Positions 33,490 through 44,089 are shown, numbered from the stretch's first letter. The stretch: DNA of 64,000 nt from Zygnema cylindricum (GCA_037447655.1 JBBHKE010002290.1:65001-129000); one strand, 5' to 3'. Notes: generated by a model not told the origin, from the letters alone. Program-made: numbers and translations.

Positions 33490-34195
33490 GAGCGTTGTTC
33501 CATTAGGCGCTCTTTGTAAACGTCGAAAATTCGTTTACTGAGGCGATCGTTCCATTGTGTCGGGTCAGTAACCGACATTTGTTTTGCGTGGCACATTTTG
33601 ATTGGTTCACGTAATAGATGAATATGATTTTGGTAATCTTCAAAGAATCTCTGAGAGCAAATTGTGACCACATATTTGTACCAGCGAAAGGTGAAAAGTG
33701 ACTTGTACTCCGTATTGAATTAAATATGTACGGGCGGACGAAACGTAAGATATGTAAAAGCGTACGAAAATGTCAGAATGGTTAGTGGATACCAACAGAA
33801 GCGTGAAACAATATCTTCCGTCAAAAAATTTCTTGCGGCTTCCGGTGGCCTCGCATCCTCCCTGGCGGAAGGCACATGTCATATGCGACGTGTACCCATC
33901 TGGTCGCGCGGTCGTCGTGGATATTTGTTCACTTTTCCACGAGGCACGACGGTATTCGTTCAGGCGCTGAGAATTGACCTACTCCGGGTCACTTGTTGCG
34001 AACTGAAATTGTCAGACGACGGCGTATCCGATAATGCATCCGACGGTCCACGTTTACGCCCATAAACGTGGAGAATCAAATCCCTCATTCAGTAGCCTTG
34101 TTTTTCTGACATTTTTTTTTCTTTGGTACGGCACTGTACGAAACAGTACGGCTTTCAGTAAACAACGTCATTTTTTCCCTAATGGAACCTTGCCC
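33490..34195. mobile_element. PIF/Harbinger-like MITE, copy PH-A2 (706 bp)
   Basis: Same family and exactly the same length as 5169-5874, flanked by TTA at 33487-33489 and 34196-34198. The opposite foldback arm has the uninterrupted site (CGGCTAAGTGCTCTC near 34974-34988). High identity between the two copies points to recent activity. Confidence 0.92.
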
Positions 34196-35796
34196 TTAGC
34201 CGCAAAATTGAAATTGAATCGTCTAAGTGTTACATTGAACTTAGACGCAAAGTGAAACGAACCTATTGAAACTGAAAGTACTATAGGTCTCGTACGGAAA
34301 TATTCTAACGCACGAAACGAAATAAACTTTTATAATAAAACGAACCGGCGTAAAAATATCATTTGAAATTAAATGAAAAAAATGAGCGTCGTCACGCGCG
34401 ACGAAATCGAGCCACGCTATTTACGAATCAACATACTTACATTGACAGCGAAATGTTAGGATATTGGGCGAATCGGCGTCGGCCGAAATCGTGCAGTCAA
34501 TTTTTTGCTCGGATCGCGTTGGTTATGTTTTGTTTCGTTCGGTACTGTACTTTTTTGTCGGTTCGGTTTGGTGCGAGCGCCGACCGGTATTCATTTGTTC
34601 GAGTCGCACGCTGGTCGATTGCGAGGAAATGTTGGTTCGCGAAGCGTGGCGCGATTTTTTCGTCCGCGGAAGTAATTTATGTGTACGACAAAGTGGCAAT
34701 ACCTTTGTACGGCCGATCTTGCTACGATCTTGTCAATGTAATATGTTGATTCGTAAATAGCGTGGCTCGATTTCGTCGCGCGTGACGACGCTCATTTTTT
34801 TCATTTAATTTCAAATGATATTTTTACGCCGGTTCGTTTTATTATAAAAGTTTATTTCGTTTCGTGCGTTAGAATATTTCCGTACGAGACCTATAGTACT
34901 TTCAGTTTCAATAGGTTCGTTTCACTTTGCGTCTAAGTTCAATGTAACACTTAGACGATTCAATTTCAATTTTGCGGCTAAGTGCTCTCACCGTGGAGCT
35001 CACATAACGACAAAAAATTACTGTCTGCAACCATTTTATTTACATGTGGTCGCCGCAGTTTTGTTACCGTAAACGCTCGCCGGCCGTGTGAATTGCTAAT
35101 TTTATTATGACGGTCGACGTTCGCAAGCGCGGCAAAATTTTAAGCGGTTGAAACAATATTATGAAAGTCAAAGATGTCCAACCGATTGACCGTCAAATTT
35201 ATACTCAACGGTACTTTATTTGTACCAATGTGTACTTCAAACGTACGTTTTTTGACAAAATGACGTAAGTGACTGTCTGCAACCAAAACAGTCACTGTCA
35301 TGATCAATTCCCCGAAAAAATCATTAACGCTAATAGCGATTCAAGGTGTACTGAAACAGTAACTGTGAAAGGTTGGAAAGTGGAAACCCAGAAAGCTTTG
35401 TCAGTATCGACAAGGCAAAAACAATATATCGACAAAACAATAAAGTACAACCAAACGTCAAAAGTACAATTTTTTTGTTTCTTTGTGATTTGGGTTGACC
35501 GTAGTGCAAACTAATATTAGCTTGTGACTGTCATGCGTGACGTGATGGATGTTGACTTTCTCATTTTCCTACTTACTGCAGAAAACGACAACCATATCCG
35601 GCCGTCTATACTTTTTTGGACGGTCTCCGTGACTCTAAAGTTTTTTCTAGATTTTACAACCCTTTTATTTTCAAAAGGAATTGCAAGTGTACGGATGTTA
35701 CCTGGACCGTCCGATGACGCTTCTAAAATCTGCGATATTACGTCAATTACTGACTATGAGCTAATAATAATACTTCATAATAATACGCACAACAAG

Positions 35797-36013
35797 CACC
35801 ACGAATCGTTATTAGCGTTAAGGTTTTTTTCACCACTTAAAACATCTTTTCTCCGTACACACTTGTCGGATTTTCAATTTGAGACCGCCAATCGGAGGCT
35901 GAGAATATAACATTTCAATCTCAACCGTCAGATCCAAAATCTGACAGGTGTGTACGGAGAAAAGATGTTTTAAGAGGCGAAAATAACCTTGACGCTAATA
36001 ACGATTCGCGGTT
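35797..36013. mobile_element. T1-subfamily TIR element T8 (about 217 bp)
   Basis: CACCACGAATCGTTATTAGCG to CGCTAATAACGATTCGCGG with long inner inverted repeats (AAAACATCTTTTCTCCGTAC / GTACGGAGAAAAGATGTTTT). Terminal bases and TA flanks are eroded. Confidence 0.75.
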
Positions 36014-36362
36014 GGTACACATAATCTGGTACAGTCGTATTTTATTTTTTCTATATTATTGTTTCTGTTTTATTATTCTGCACGAGGCACACGAGCAAAT
36101 CCACCAAAAGTGTACAACTGCATTAAATGCTCTGATTCGGCAGAATCTAATGCAGTTACTATCGAGGACGCCAGCCGTTGGATCTGTCCAAATGGATCGA
36201 ATCTAGAGATACGTACTTAGGGTTTGGAATCAGAATGCGATCAAAAAAGATGTTTTCATTGAAATTGTACTATGGACTAGGATGCCGACAAAAACATACT
36301 GAATAAATGTTTGTCATTACCGATGCTTTCGCCTGAATTGACAACTCAGACAAATAACGTGC

Positions 36363-36613
36363 CACGTGTCAGATTTCACGTTTGTGAAGCTATAAAATCG
36401 GATTTTTCACATGTACAACATACCGATTGCGACAAGTACAGCACTGTAGCTGTTTAATGCCGAAAGTACAAATTCCTTGTCAGGGTGTATTCAAGTGGAT
36501 TTTTGTCATACATCCGTACAATTGAGGTCCCAAGCCGCCACGTGTAAATCAAATAGTTGCACCATGTGCATCCAAGCACCCACGTCGCATATATTTTTTG
36601 CCATTCGCACGTG
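36363..36613 (+). promoter_or_regulatory. Three CACGTG motifs upstream of the 37245 gene
   Basis: CACGTG cores at 36363-36368, 36539-36544 and 36608-36613; the first and third read ACGTGTC, the ABRE form bound by plant bZIP factors, and all are also bHLH-type G-boxes. They lie 630-880 bp before the start codon. Regulation by either class is inferred from the motif only. Confidence 0.5.
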
Positions 36614-37007
36614 TCATCCATAACCCCGTAACAGAATCCAAAAAATCCTAACAGAATAAACCGCTAGATCGTACATCGATTCAGAATCGTACACCCAATC
36701 GTCGTCCGTGATCCAATCTTTGTCACTATCGACACTTTTTAAAATACGGCAGAAAATTGCCGTACATAGTACTAATTATTTCGACTAATAGGAATTGAGC
36801 GACGGCCGATTGGAGCCGTTACCGTCTGATACTCCGAGTCTTCGGCAGGCTTGTTGCCGTTCCGAAAGCCGACAAAATAGTCGCAAGACGACAAAACAGT
36901 CACGTCACATGGCTATCGGCGCACGTCAGACGGCCAAAAATCATTGACTATTGACCTTCGCCCGTTGACCAGCTTCTACTACGCTGTCACTTCCCCTTAT
37001 CGTCTTC

Positions 37008-37244
37008 CATAAAAGGTGGTTCTCTCCCGCCAATTTTTTCAAACTTTTCTCTCTCTCTCTCTCTCTCGCTCTCTCTCTCTCTCTCCCTCCCTCTCTCTCT
37101 CTCTCTCCCTCTCTCCCTCTCTCTCCCTCTCCCTCCCTCTCTCCCTCCCTCTCTCTCTCTCTCAAATATACACTCACTGCTATTTTCTCCCTCACTCTCT
37201 CTTTCCTCCTTCCCCTCTCTCTCCCTTCCTGCCAGCTGTCATTC
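37008..37244 (+). promoter_or_regulatory. Core promoter and CT-rich 5' leader
   Basis: CCATAAAAGG (37008-37017) is a TATA-like element. It is followed by a (CT)n/(CCCT)n tract (37044-37165 and further to 37230), typical of plant leaders, up to the start ATG at 37245. Confidence 0.5.
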
Positions 37245-38839
37245 ATGGAGACCATCCCTCTCTCTTTCCTCGAACAACTCCTCATGGATTCAAATGATGA
37301 CGTGGCAAAGTCTGTATCTGCTGACGTGGCAAGCTTCCCACTTGAGCGCATAGGAAGCACGGAAAATTTCCCTCTCCCTACACCGAATTTCTCGGCGGTT
37401 TCTTCCCCACAAATGGGAAAAAACTATCCTTTAATCAGAGCCATTCAATCTCTCTCTCCTCTTCCCCTCTCCCCTAATTCGATTTTTGACAATGGGGTAC
37501 AAATGCTAGAAGCCCCATGTTTCCAAGAACTTGAGCAATCTTCTAGTGACCTTTCGTCTTATATGTCTTCTTTAGAGGAAGCCATGGCCCAGCCCCAAGA
37601 AGAGACCGAAAATCCGTACAACCCGTACAATCCGTACGATTCGTCCGATTCGTACGGATACGTGTCGTATTGTACGGATCTCAATGGGACACATGGTGGG
37701 TCACCAAAAATGGGCGGAGATATGAGAGGAGATTTTAGTTTCAATAATAGTGCGGACGAATCGTCGTTAACAACATTTTTAGAAGAATTTAAGCCCATAG
37801 AGGAAAAGGAGTTTTGCGATTTCAAAACCCCAATGTTGTCCAACAAAAATAATGAAACGTTTGAGAAAGTTGAGAAAAAGGAGAAAAATGAAAGTAGAAA
37901 CAATTTGAAAAGGACTTTTGAAAGTCAGGAATGTCAAGAGAATCAAGAAATAAAGGGGTTTACGATTTTGACCGAATCCGGTATTGATAATGCGCGATCG
38001 TTTGTCACAAATTCAAACGTTTCGCCAAGGAGAATCTTAAAGAGAGAGGAGGTGGAGGATAGGGAGAACTTTCCTTATCAAAGGACAACAAAAAGAAGGG
38101 TTTTGGAGGATAATTATTTTGGGGGATTTGCGAAAGGGTGTAACGGGGTTTTAAATATCGAACGGAAGTCATCGACGAAGTCAAAGTCGCAGCATACAAC
38201 AAAATGGAGGACAATTGGAGGAAATTTACACGAGAATCGAGTCGTGATGTCGAGTCAAAGTCAAAATTCTCTAGAAGTAAGTGTTTTACCATTACTAAAT
38301 TAAAAAAAAATGAAAAAACCCAAATTGGTCAATTTCTTGACAGTTTTCACTTAATAATGAGTGTCAATTATGAATTTTACTTACAAAATCGGGTTAAATT
38401 TTTTGTTATGTAGATGCTTTTCTCATAAAATACTTGTTTATTATGTGTGCATTATTCATTCTTGTTACTGTTTTGGCTCAATTTTGTCCTATGCATGCAT
38501 TATTTTTACAAATGACTATTTTACTATTTTGTGACAAACGTATATTTTTCACATACCAAGTTCAGATTTATTCTTACAATTGTAGAATGTAGACCTTTTA
38601 TCGCTTTTTAATTTTTGACTTTTATTCTTTTCACTATTATTTCTGACACTTTTCCCAGTTTTTGTTCTTTTTTCTTATTATTATTTTTACAGTCCCAATT
38701 GGAACGCCTTGCGGAAGATTGGAAAGAAGCGACAACCGTCGGGTGTCTCACTATGGCCTCAATTCCCTATAGCTTGTTGAGAATGAGACAACCGGAACTT
38801 ATTCCACAAAAAACAAATAGATTGAGTTTTTTCTCATAA
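37245..38839 (+). CDS. Two-exon gene, 392-residue protein of unrecognised family, probably nuclear
   Basis: Exon 1 37245-38276 (344 codons) ends before the donor GTAAGTG; exon 2 38693-38839 follows a pyrimidine-rich acceptor TTATTTTTACAG; the intron is 416 bp and the junction is in phase. The start is the first ATG after the CT-rich leader. The protein is hydrophilic and low in complexity: a Ser/Pro-rich N-terminal half, a Tyr-rich stretch NPYNPYNPYDSSDSYGY (about residues 123-140), acidic and Lys/Arg-rich segments, basic clusters PRRILKRE and TTKRRVLE that could serve as nuclear signals, and a more ordered C-terminus RLAEDWKEATTVGC / PYSLLRMRQPELIP encoded by exon 2. I do not recognise a domain. 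No signal peptide or membrane segment is seen. A regulatory, intrinsically disordered nuclear protein is a guess. Splice logic and leader make it a credible host gene. Confidence 0.72.
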
Positions 38840-38912
38840 GTAGGTTTTTTTAAGAATGCCCATGTTTGGAAACACGAACAAGAAACGAAGAGTTTTAGCC
38901 GAAACACTTTTT

Positions 38913-39064
38913 TGCAAAAATAGTTGACTTTTTTGCATAAATGGCTGACTTTTTTGCATAAACAGTTGACTTTTTTTGCATAAATAGCTGACTCTTTTGC
39001 ATATATAGTCGACTTTTTTGCATAAATAGTTGACTTTTTTGCATAAATAGTTGACTTTTTCCGA
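38913..39064. repeat. 20-22-bp minisatellite, seven units, with TTGAC cores
   Basis: Units of the form TTTTTTGCATAAATAGTTGAC, 7 copies, 75-225 bp past the stop codon of the 37245 gene. Four units keep TTGAC (the W-box core bound by WRKY factors); others read CTGAC or TCGAC. It probably lies in the 3' UTR or just beyond. Confidence 0.85.
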
Positions 39065-39827
39065 GCCAATAAGGACGGTAAATCTTGGACTCTTCAATGA
39101 TAGTGTAAAGTCAGAGTAGATACGATGTATTTTTTACTAGTTTCCCTTTGTAAATTTTTGAGTTTATTTTAGATTTAGTGCCATTTTCTTTGTAAAAAAT
39201 TGTTTTCTTTTACTTTGCCCATGACGTCTCGAATCACGTCTTTATATCCTTAAATGGGTATTTATTAATAAAAATAACAATGGTAATGATTATCAAATGA
39301 GACATGATGTTTGTTGCGATTGTGGTAATAACAAACAGAGAAATTTGAAAATTGGGAGCTCCAAAATTTAGAACAAAATAAAAAAAAAGAGGAAAAAGGA
39401 AAAGAATTGTCAAACTAAGCTTTAAGAGACCACACCAGACCAGAGAGATAAAAAATAAAATAAAAAATACTAAGACATTTATACAAAAAACATAAAAAAA
39501 AGTACGGAACGTTGAGAACTGCGACATCGAGTTTGTCCCTGTTCACTGAAAAAAAACAGATAAGATAAAAAAAAAAAATACAAAAAAAAAGTCAACAAAA
39601 TACAGCGTAAAAACACTAACTCGGTATCTTTTTTTATAGCCCTCTGACAACAAAATGACTTAATAGTGATTGCTTTTTCTTACATTCTTCCATTTCATTT
39701 CATAATTTGAATTATTTCAACAGTGCAAAAACAGCCACTTTAGTCAGAGTTGAGTTAGAGTTAAGAACAATTACATAACCCCCATTCTAATAATTTATTT
39801 CCTCCAATAATTTCGGTTCACTGCGTA

Positions 39828-39904
39828 CATGGTTTTTTAGGGTTTTTAGGGTTTTTTAGGGTTTTTTAGGGTTTTCAGGGTTTTCAGGGTTTTTGAGGGT
39901 TTAA
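39828..39904. repeat. Degenerate telomere-like TTTTTTAGGG repeat
   Basis: Units TTTTTAGGG, TTTTTTAGGG, TTTTCAGGG and TTTTTGAGGG repeat about seven times. They are related to plant TTTAGGG but with longer T runs, so they are an interstitial degenerate tract rather than a telomere. Confidence 0.75.
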
Positions 39905-39911
39905 GTGGTCG

Positions 39912-40265
39912 TTTTTCTCTCCTTCTCTTATTCCTCTTAATTCTTCTTTCTCCTCCTCTACTTTCTCCTCCCATTCTTACTCCTTTTCCTCCTTCTCTTC
40001 CCCTCCTCTTCCTGCTCTTCCTCCTCTTCCTCCTCCTCTACCTCATCTTCTTTGTTTTCCTGGTCTTCATATTTTCCCTCCCCTTCCTCCTTTTCTTTCT
40101 CGCCTTCCTTGTCTTCCTCGTCCAAATAGTTATCCTCTTCTTCCTCCTCTTCTTCCTCCTCTTCTTCCTCCTCTTCTACCTCTTTTTCCTTTTCTTCCTT
40201 TCTCCTCCTCTTCCTCCTCTTCTTGCTCTTCTTCCTCTTCCTCCTGTTACTCCTCTTCTTCCCCC
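39912..40265. repeat. Polypyrimidine TCC/TTC low-complexity tract
   Basis: About 350 bp of CTC, TTC and CTT triplets on the plus strand with few interruptions. Leucine/phenylalanine- or Glu/Lys-rich translations are artefacts. Confidence 0.9.
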
Positions 40266-40356
40266 AGAATTACTATTCCGCCACGCAGGATAATTGTACG
40301 GATACATGTACTAACAGCAATATTTGGCGGTACGATGTCGTCTTGTGTGATAAAAC

Positions 40357-40836
40357 CATAGTTGTTCACGGCGTTTCGTGCGAACGATCTAATCGCGACG
40401 AATTATACGTGACAAACGCATTGAACCTTTTGAAAAAATCGTTAAAATCGTTAATGAATTTTCTTCCGTACAATTCCGTACATGTAAACAAAAATAAATT
40501 TTACATATCCCGCAGTTTGTACATTTCCGTACAGTTCCCGTTTTTTTCGTCATAGTCCGTACAATGTTGGTACAATTCCGTACGTTTCCCGTTAGATTTC
40601 TGTTCAGTTTACCGGACAGAAAGTACTACGAAGTGCAACGTATCTTTTTGTCAAATTCCGTACTTTTTGGGTACAAAACCGTACAATTAATGTACATACC
40701 GTACAGTTTCCGTAAATTAGCCGTTCAGTTTACCGGACAGAAAGTACATCGCGTTTTTTTCCGATTTATTCAAAAGTCACGAATTATACGTTCTAATCGG
40801 AAAAAAGGAAAAAATCGCGCGATTTGAACAACTATG
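40357..40836. mobile_element. hAT-like element f3 (480 bp, complete)
   Basis: TIRs CATAGTTGTTCACGG / GATTTGAACAACTATG, perfect 8-bp TSD GATAAAAC at 40349-40356 and 40837-40844. Closely similar to f2 (482 bp). It contains about eight CCGTAC motifs. The insertion abuts the left end of e4. Confidence 0.92.
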
Positions 40837-40844
40837 GATAAAAC

Positions 40845-41083
40845 CATAGTTCAAAAGTAGGTGAAAGTAGGCCCATACAATATATCTATTGTATGCAAAA
40901 CATTACAATATGACCTTAAGAACCATATTGTATTCGGACCAAAAATTGGACCAATTAAAACATTCAGAAAAAAAAAAAAACTACACCGTCAGATTCGGAC
41001 GATCGGACGGTCGCTGATCAAAGTAGCGATGTAAGAAGATCACATGAAAAGCCCATAACACAGCTTACGATAAAGGAGTATTG
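40845..41083. mobile_element. Truncated hAT-like element e4
   Basis: CATAGTTCAAAAGTAGGTG left end, CAATATG palindromes and the GATCGGACGGTCGCTGATC block; the right end is missing after about 41083, at nearly the same family position where e1 ends. Confidence 0.78.
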
Positions 41084-41126
41084 ATTGACGATGAGGGTAC
41101 GGAACCAGTACAGTACGGACCAGCAT

Positions 41127-41336
41127 GCGTGTATCGCTATTAGTGTTAATAATTTTTACGCCACTTAAAACATATTTTCTCCGTACACACTTGTCCAATT
41201 TTTAATTTGAGACCACCAGTCGGACGCTGATATATTCCCTTTCAATCGCAACCGTCAGATCCACAATACGACATGTGTGTACGGATAAAATATGTTTTAA
41301 GAGAATAAACTTTAACGCTAATAACGATTCACGGTG
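41127..41336. mobile_element. T1-subfamily TIR element T9
   Basis: GCGTGTATCGCTATTAGTG (terminal bases lost) to CGCTAATAACGATTCACGGTG before TA 41337-41338. The inner inverted repeats are as in T8. Confidence 0.78.
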
Positions 41337-41346
41337 TACTGTAGTG

Positions 41347-42096
41347 CAGAGGACGCAAAAGTCAAAAAAAATCATACCCGAAACCGACCGTTTTTTTTTT
41401 CAAAATCTGAGTAACTGACGCCCGACCGAGTTTTGTCACGCTCCAAAATTGTTAACCGTTAACCGACCGTCGTTTACGAAAAAAAAAAAAACCGAATCTT
41501 GATTTTTCGCGACTAACCGTGCCCGCCAGTAACCGAAAAAGTACAGAATTAGTCAATGTACTACGGAATAAGCCAATAATTACGATTTGTCGCGTTCCCT
41601 AAGATTTGCGAAATGAATATTGTACTACCGTGTCAGATTTGCGACGCTTTGTCGCGTTGCCTAAGATTTGCGAAATGAATATTGTACTACCGTGTCAGAT
41701 TTGCGACGCTTTGTCGCGTTCCCTAAGATTTTCGAAATGAATAGTGTACTACCGTGTCAGATTTGCGACGCTTTGTCGCGTTCCCTTTGATTTGCGAAAT
41801 AAATAGCTTACTACAGTACCGTGTCAGATTTGCGACGCTAATCATGATGTCACGTACTTCCACGATGCCAAAGAGTACAAAGTACAAGAATGTTGGATTA
41901 TAGGGACAGTACAAAATTTCCATTTTTTTTGGTTTTTTGGTTGACCGACCGTAACCGACCGTTTTTTGTTTCCTGGTGAATCAACCGACCGTCACCGCCC
42001 AACCCCCAAAATTTGGCAACCGAATCCGTTCCGGATCCGGCGCGGGCGGTCGGTTAACGGTCGGTCACGGTTTCGGTTGACCGTTTGCGACCTCTG
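41347..42096. mobile_element. hAT-like element hAT-3 (750 bp)
   Basis: Begins CAGAGGACGCAAAAGTC and ends GACCGTTTGCGACCTCTG (CAGAGGTCGCAAACGGTCAA as TIR), perfect 8-bp TSD CTGTAGTG at 41339-41346 and 42097-42104. Ends are rich in CCGACCG/CGGTCGG. It sits across the first bases of hAT-1b. Includes the 62-bp tandem array. Non-coding. Confidence 0.9.
41588..41840. repeat. 62-bp tandem repeat, four units, inside hAT-3
   Basis: TCGCGTTCCCTAAGATTTGC units start at about 41590, 41652, 41714 and 41776 with exact 62-bp spacing and a common ending GTGTCAGATTTGCGACGCT. Confidence 0.92.
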
Positions 42097-42099
42097 CTG

Positions 42100-43495
42100 T
42101 AGTGTTGGGTATCGAGTAAATTCATTTCGCGATAATTTTAAAATTCGATATATCGAATATCGATCGAGCAAGATCCTCGATATATCGTACCGAGACCAAC
42201 ATAAATTATCGCGATATATATCGCGATATAAAGTATTTTTTCAAATTTAATATTTTATTATTTTTATATAATATGTAATTTTAGAGAAAAAGACAAATTG
42301 TATGATACGCCACGTACAACGTGATTTTCGTTCCGTGACTTAAACGTAGACGCCGCAAAATGTAACCAACAAAAAAGTACTAATTCTGTAATTCATATAA
42401 CTACTTATTTGAGGTATGGTTACACCAGGATGTCTTTGTAATAGTTCGGACAGCAAAATTTCTGTATTACAGAGGCCTCGGTTACATCGCGTATCTTTTG
42501 TAACAAGTTTTTACATACGTGTTCTGATTTGAGTGGTTCCTTGGAAGTTGACGATCAAATCTTTAAAATCGTAAAAGAATTGAAAACCAGCCATTTTTGT
42601 ATGGAAATCCGTACTTGTGTATTATGTACATGTACTTCGCAAGTGTACCGCGTCAATGTACCTTAGAGATCTCCTTCACAATGCTGACTTCCAGGAAAAA
42701 ACCGTATTTCTTTTCGGCAAAGATTTTACAGTCACCTTGTCCTAAGGCACGTGACTTTGGAGACTTGTGAAAATTTTCATTTTTTTTTTAAATGCCTCGA
42801 TATATCGGCAATATATTGGTAATTCATCTCGATATTTTGATTTTCGATATATCGAGGTAATATATTGATTATCAAGTATCTGAAATTCCATAAATATCGA
42901 ATATCGGTAAATGGTCATCGATACCCAACAGTACACCGCCAATCGCTATTAGCGTAGTGTACGCTAATTCCGTCCCGCTTTTTTTTTCTTTATTCTCCAT
43001 CAGCGTAGTTCATTCTATTTTTTTCTTTACTCTATTTAGGGTTAATTTTTTAGTATCGTACAAAACGAAAGAACATCATCTTTTAAATAGTGTAATCTAC
43101 GATTAGAGTCAGACCGTACAAAAACGTACCTTTTTAAGGGAAAAAGTACAATTCATTTTGTTTAGTAGCCGCGGAGGCATGAGAATGTGCGGTCTAAAAA
43201 GGGGATCAAATCGAGTAGTCAAATATCACGTTCGCATATATTCTTCCAACAACCAAGTTTCGACTGTGTGAACGTACAATTTGTGTACGATTTGTCAGAT
43301 TTTGTACAAATACCTATATTAGTGTAGGCATGTTTGCTACCGACATTTACTTTTTTCAAAGACCCAAATTAAAATTATTAAACAATAAGAATGTATGTTT
43401 TTTTTCAATATTTTCAATTTTTTAATTAGCGTAAACCACGAAAATTATTCATATACGCTAAAGAAAATTCGACGCTAATAACGATTGGTGGTGTA
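42100..43495. mobile_element. hAT-like element hAT-1b, disturbed at both ends
   Basis: Starts TAGTGTTGGGTATCGAG; the right TIR CGATACCCAACA-G-TA is split at its final TA by T10. The flanks GTGTACTG (41334-41341) and GTGTACAG (43496-43503) form an 8-bp TSD with one mismatch once hAT-3 and T10 are set aside. It lacks the PH-A1 and T2 insertions present in hAT-1a and so supplies their empty sites. Confidence 0.82.
42934..43493. mobile_element. TA-flanked TIR element T10 (560 bp)
   Basis: Ends CACCGCCAATCGCTATTAGCG and CGCTAATAACGATTGGTGGTG, TA at 42932-42933 and 43494-43495. Same subfamily as T2, inverted. Confidence 0.9.
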
Positions 43496-43503
43496 GTGTA
43501 CAG

Positions 43504-44086
43504 TAGTCGCGTGCGAAGGCGATACTTTGCCACGCAAGCAATGAAAATCGTACAAATTAGTGAATTTACTCGTCGCTTACAAAACAGGACGCGCGCTCGC
43601 GCGTGTTTTGGGGAACACTTTCAATTGGTGTGCACGTATGTCGTACGTACGTGTGCACGGATTTAAGTTCTTGTCTACGTGTCAAATATACTAACCGTAC
43701 GCATCTGAACCAGGAATTAATAGAGGTACGCGATTCAAGAAAGACTTCACTCTATATCGTACGGACTGGTTACTGGCAGTAATGTTGTACTGTTAAGTAG
43801 TAACACAAGCCAGCCATTAAAGCAACTGACTGCCCGGCACTGACGTAAGCCATCACAACCGTTGGAAGAATCGCGCAACTCATTGCGACGGCACCAAAGT
43901 ATTTTGCTTTGCTAAAAATATAAACCGTTTCGACGTTTGTGAATGGTTGAAATTCATAAAAATAGTGTTAACAACATTACTTAAGTTATGTTACTTAAGT
44001 AATTACTTGAGTGACTTTGAGTGGGCTTGACAAGTTTGTTACTTGAGTGGACTACAATTTGCATCCTCTCAGTGCATTTATCTTAG
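43504..44086. other. No recognised feature
   Basis: About 580 bp without a gene or element end. It has short palindromes such as CGCGCTCGCGCG (43593) and a TTACTTAAGTAATTACTT stretch near 44005. Confidence 0.4.
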
Positions 44087-44089
44087 TAA

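Larger units (their letters stand above)
32617..35312. mobile_element. Foldback element with about 570-bp inverted arms
   Basis: Begins GGGAATTGATCATGACAGTG and ends CACTGTCATGATCAATTCCC, flanked by CGAAAAAA (32609-32616, 35313-35320). The right arm (about 34745-35312) pairs with a left arm in three pieces, 32617-32909, 33450-33489 and 34196-34435. The gaps are T-type (32910-33447) and Harbinger-like (33490-34195) insertions. The central loop is about 310 bp (34436-34744). Arm identity is very high, so the arms were recently homogenised or the element is young. Long TIRs with an 8- to 9-bp duplication recall hAT- or Mutator-type foldbacks. Frames reading through the arms and loop show no domain. 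Confidence 0.88.
31654..35348. mobile_element. TA-flanked TIR element T7, shell of a three-level nest
   Basis: Left end CACCGTGAATCGCTATTAATG after TA 31652-31653; right end CATTAACGCTAATAGCG...CAAGGTG before TA 35349-35350. Copy 1 of the tandem duplication has GAAAACAATTACTGAAACAG uninterrupted at 29193-29212, the empty site. Without e3 and the foldback it is the same roughly 215-bp subfamily as T1, T8 and T9. Confidence 0.9.
29592..35722. repeat. 585-bp tandem duplication, copy 2, inflated by nested insertions
   Basis: Collinear with copy 1 in three pieces: 29592-29725, 31585-31653 and 35349-35722. The intervening DNA is T5 (29726-31584) and T7 (31654-35348), each with its own nested elements, so about 5.5 kb was added after the duplication. 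Confidence 0.86.

Noticed and set aside
34363-34760. Two overlapping frames (128 and 98 residues) in the foldback loop
   Set aside because: They run from the inverted arm into the loop, have no domain and show no conserved counterpart.
39828-39904. True telomere repeat
   Set aside because: Short, degenerate (TTTTTTAGGG, TTTTCAGGG), internal, followed by ordinary sequence.
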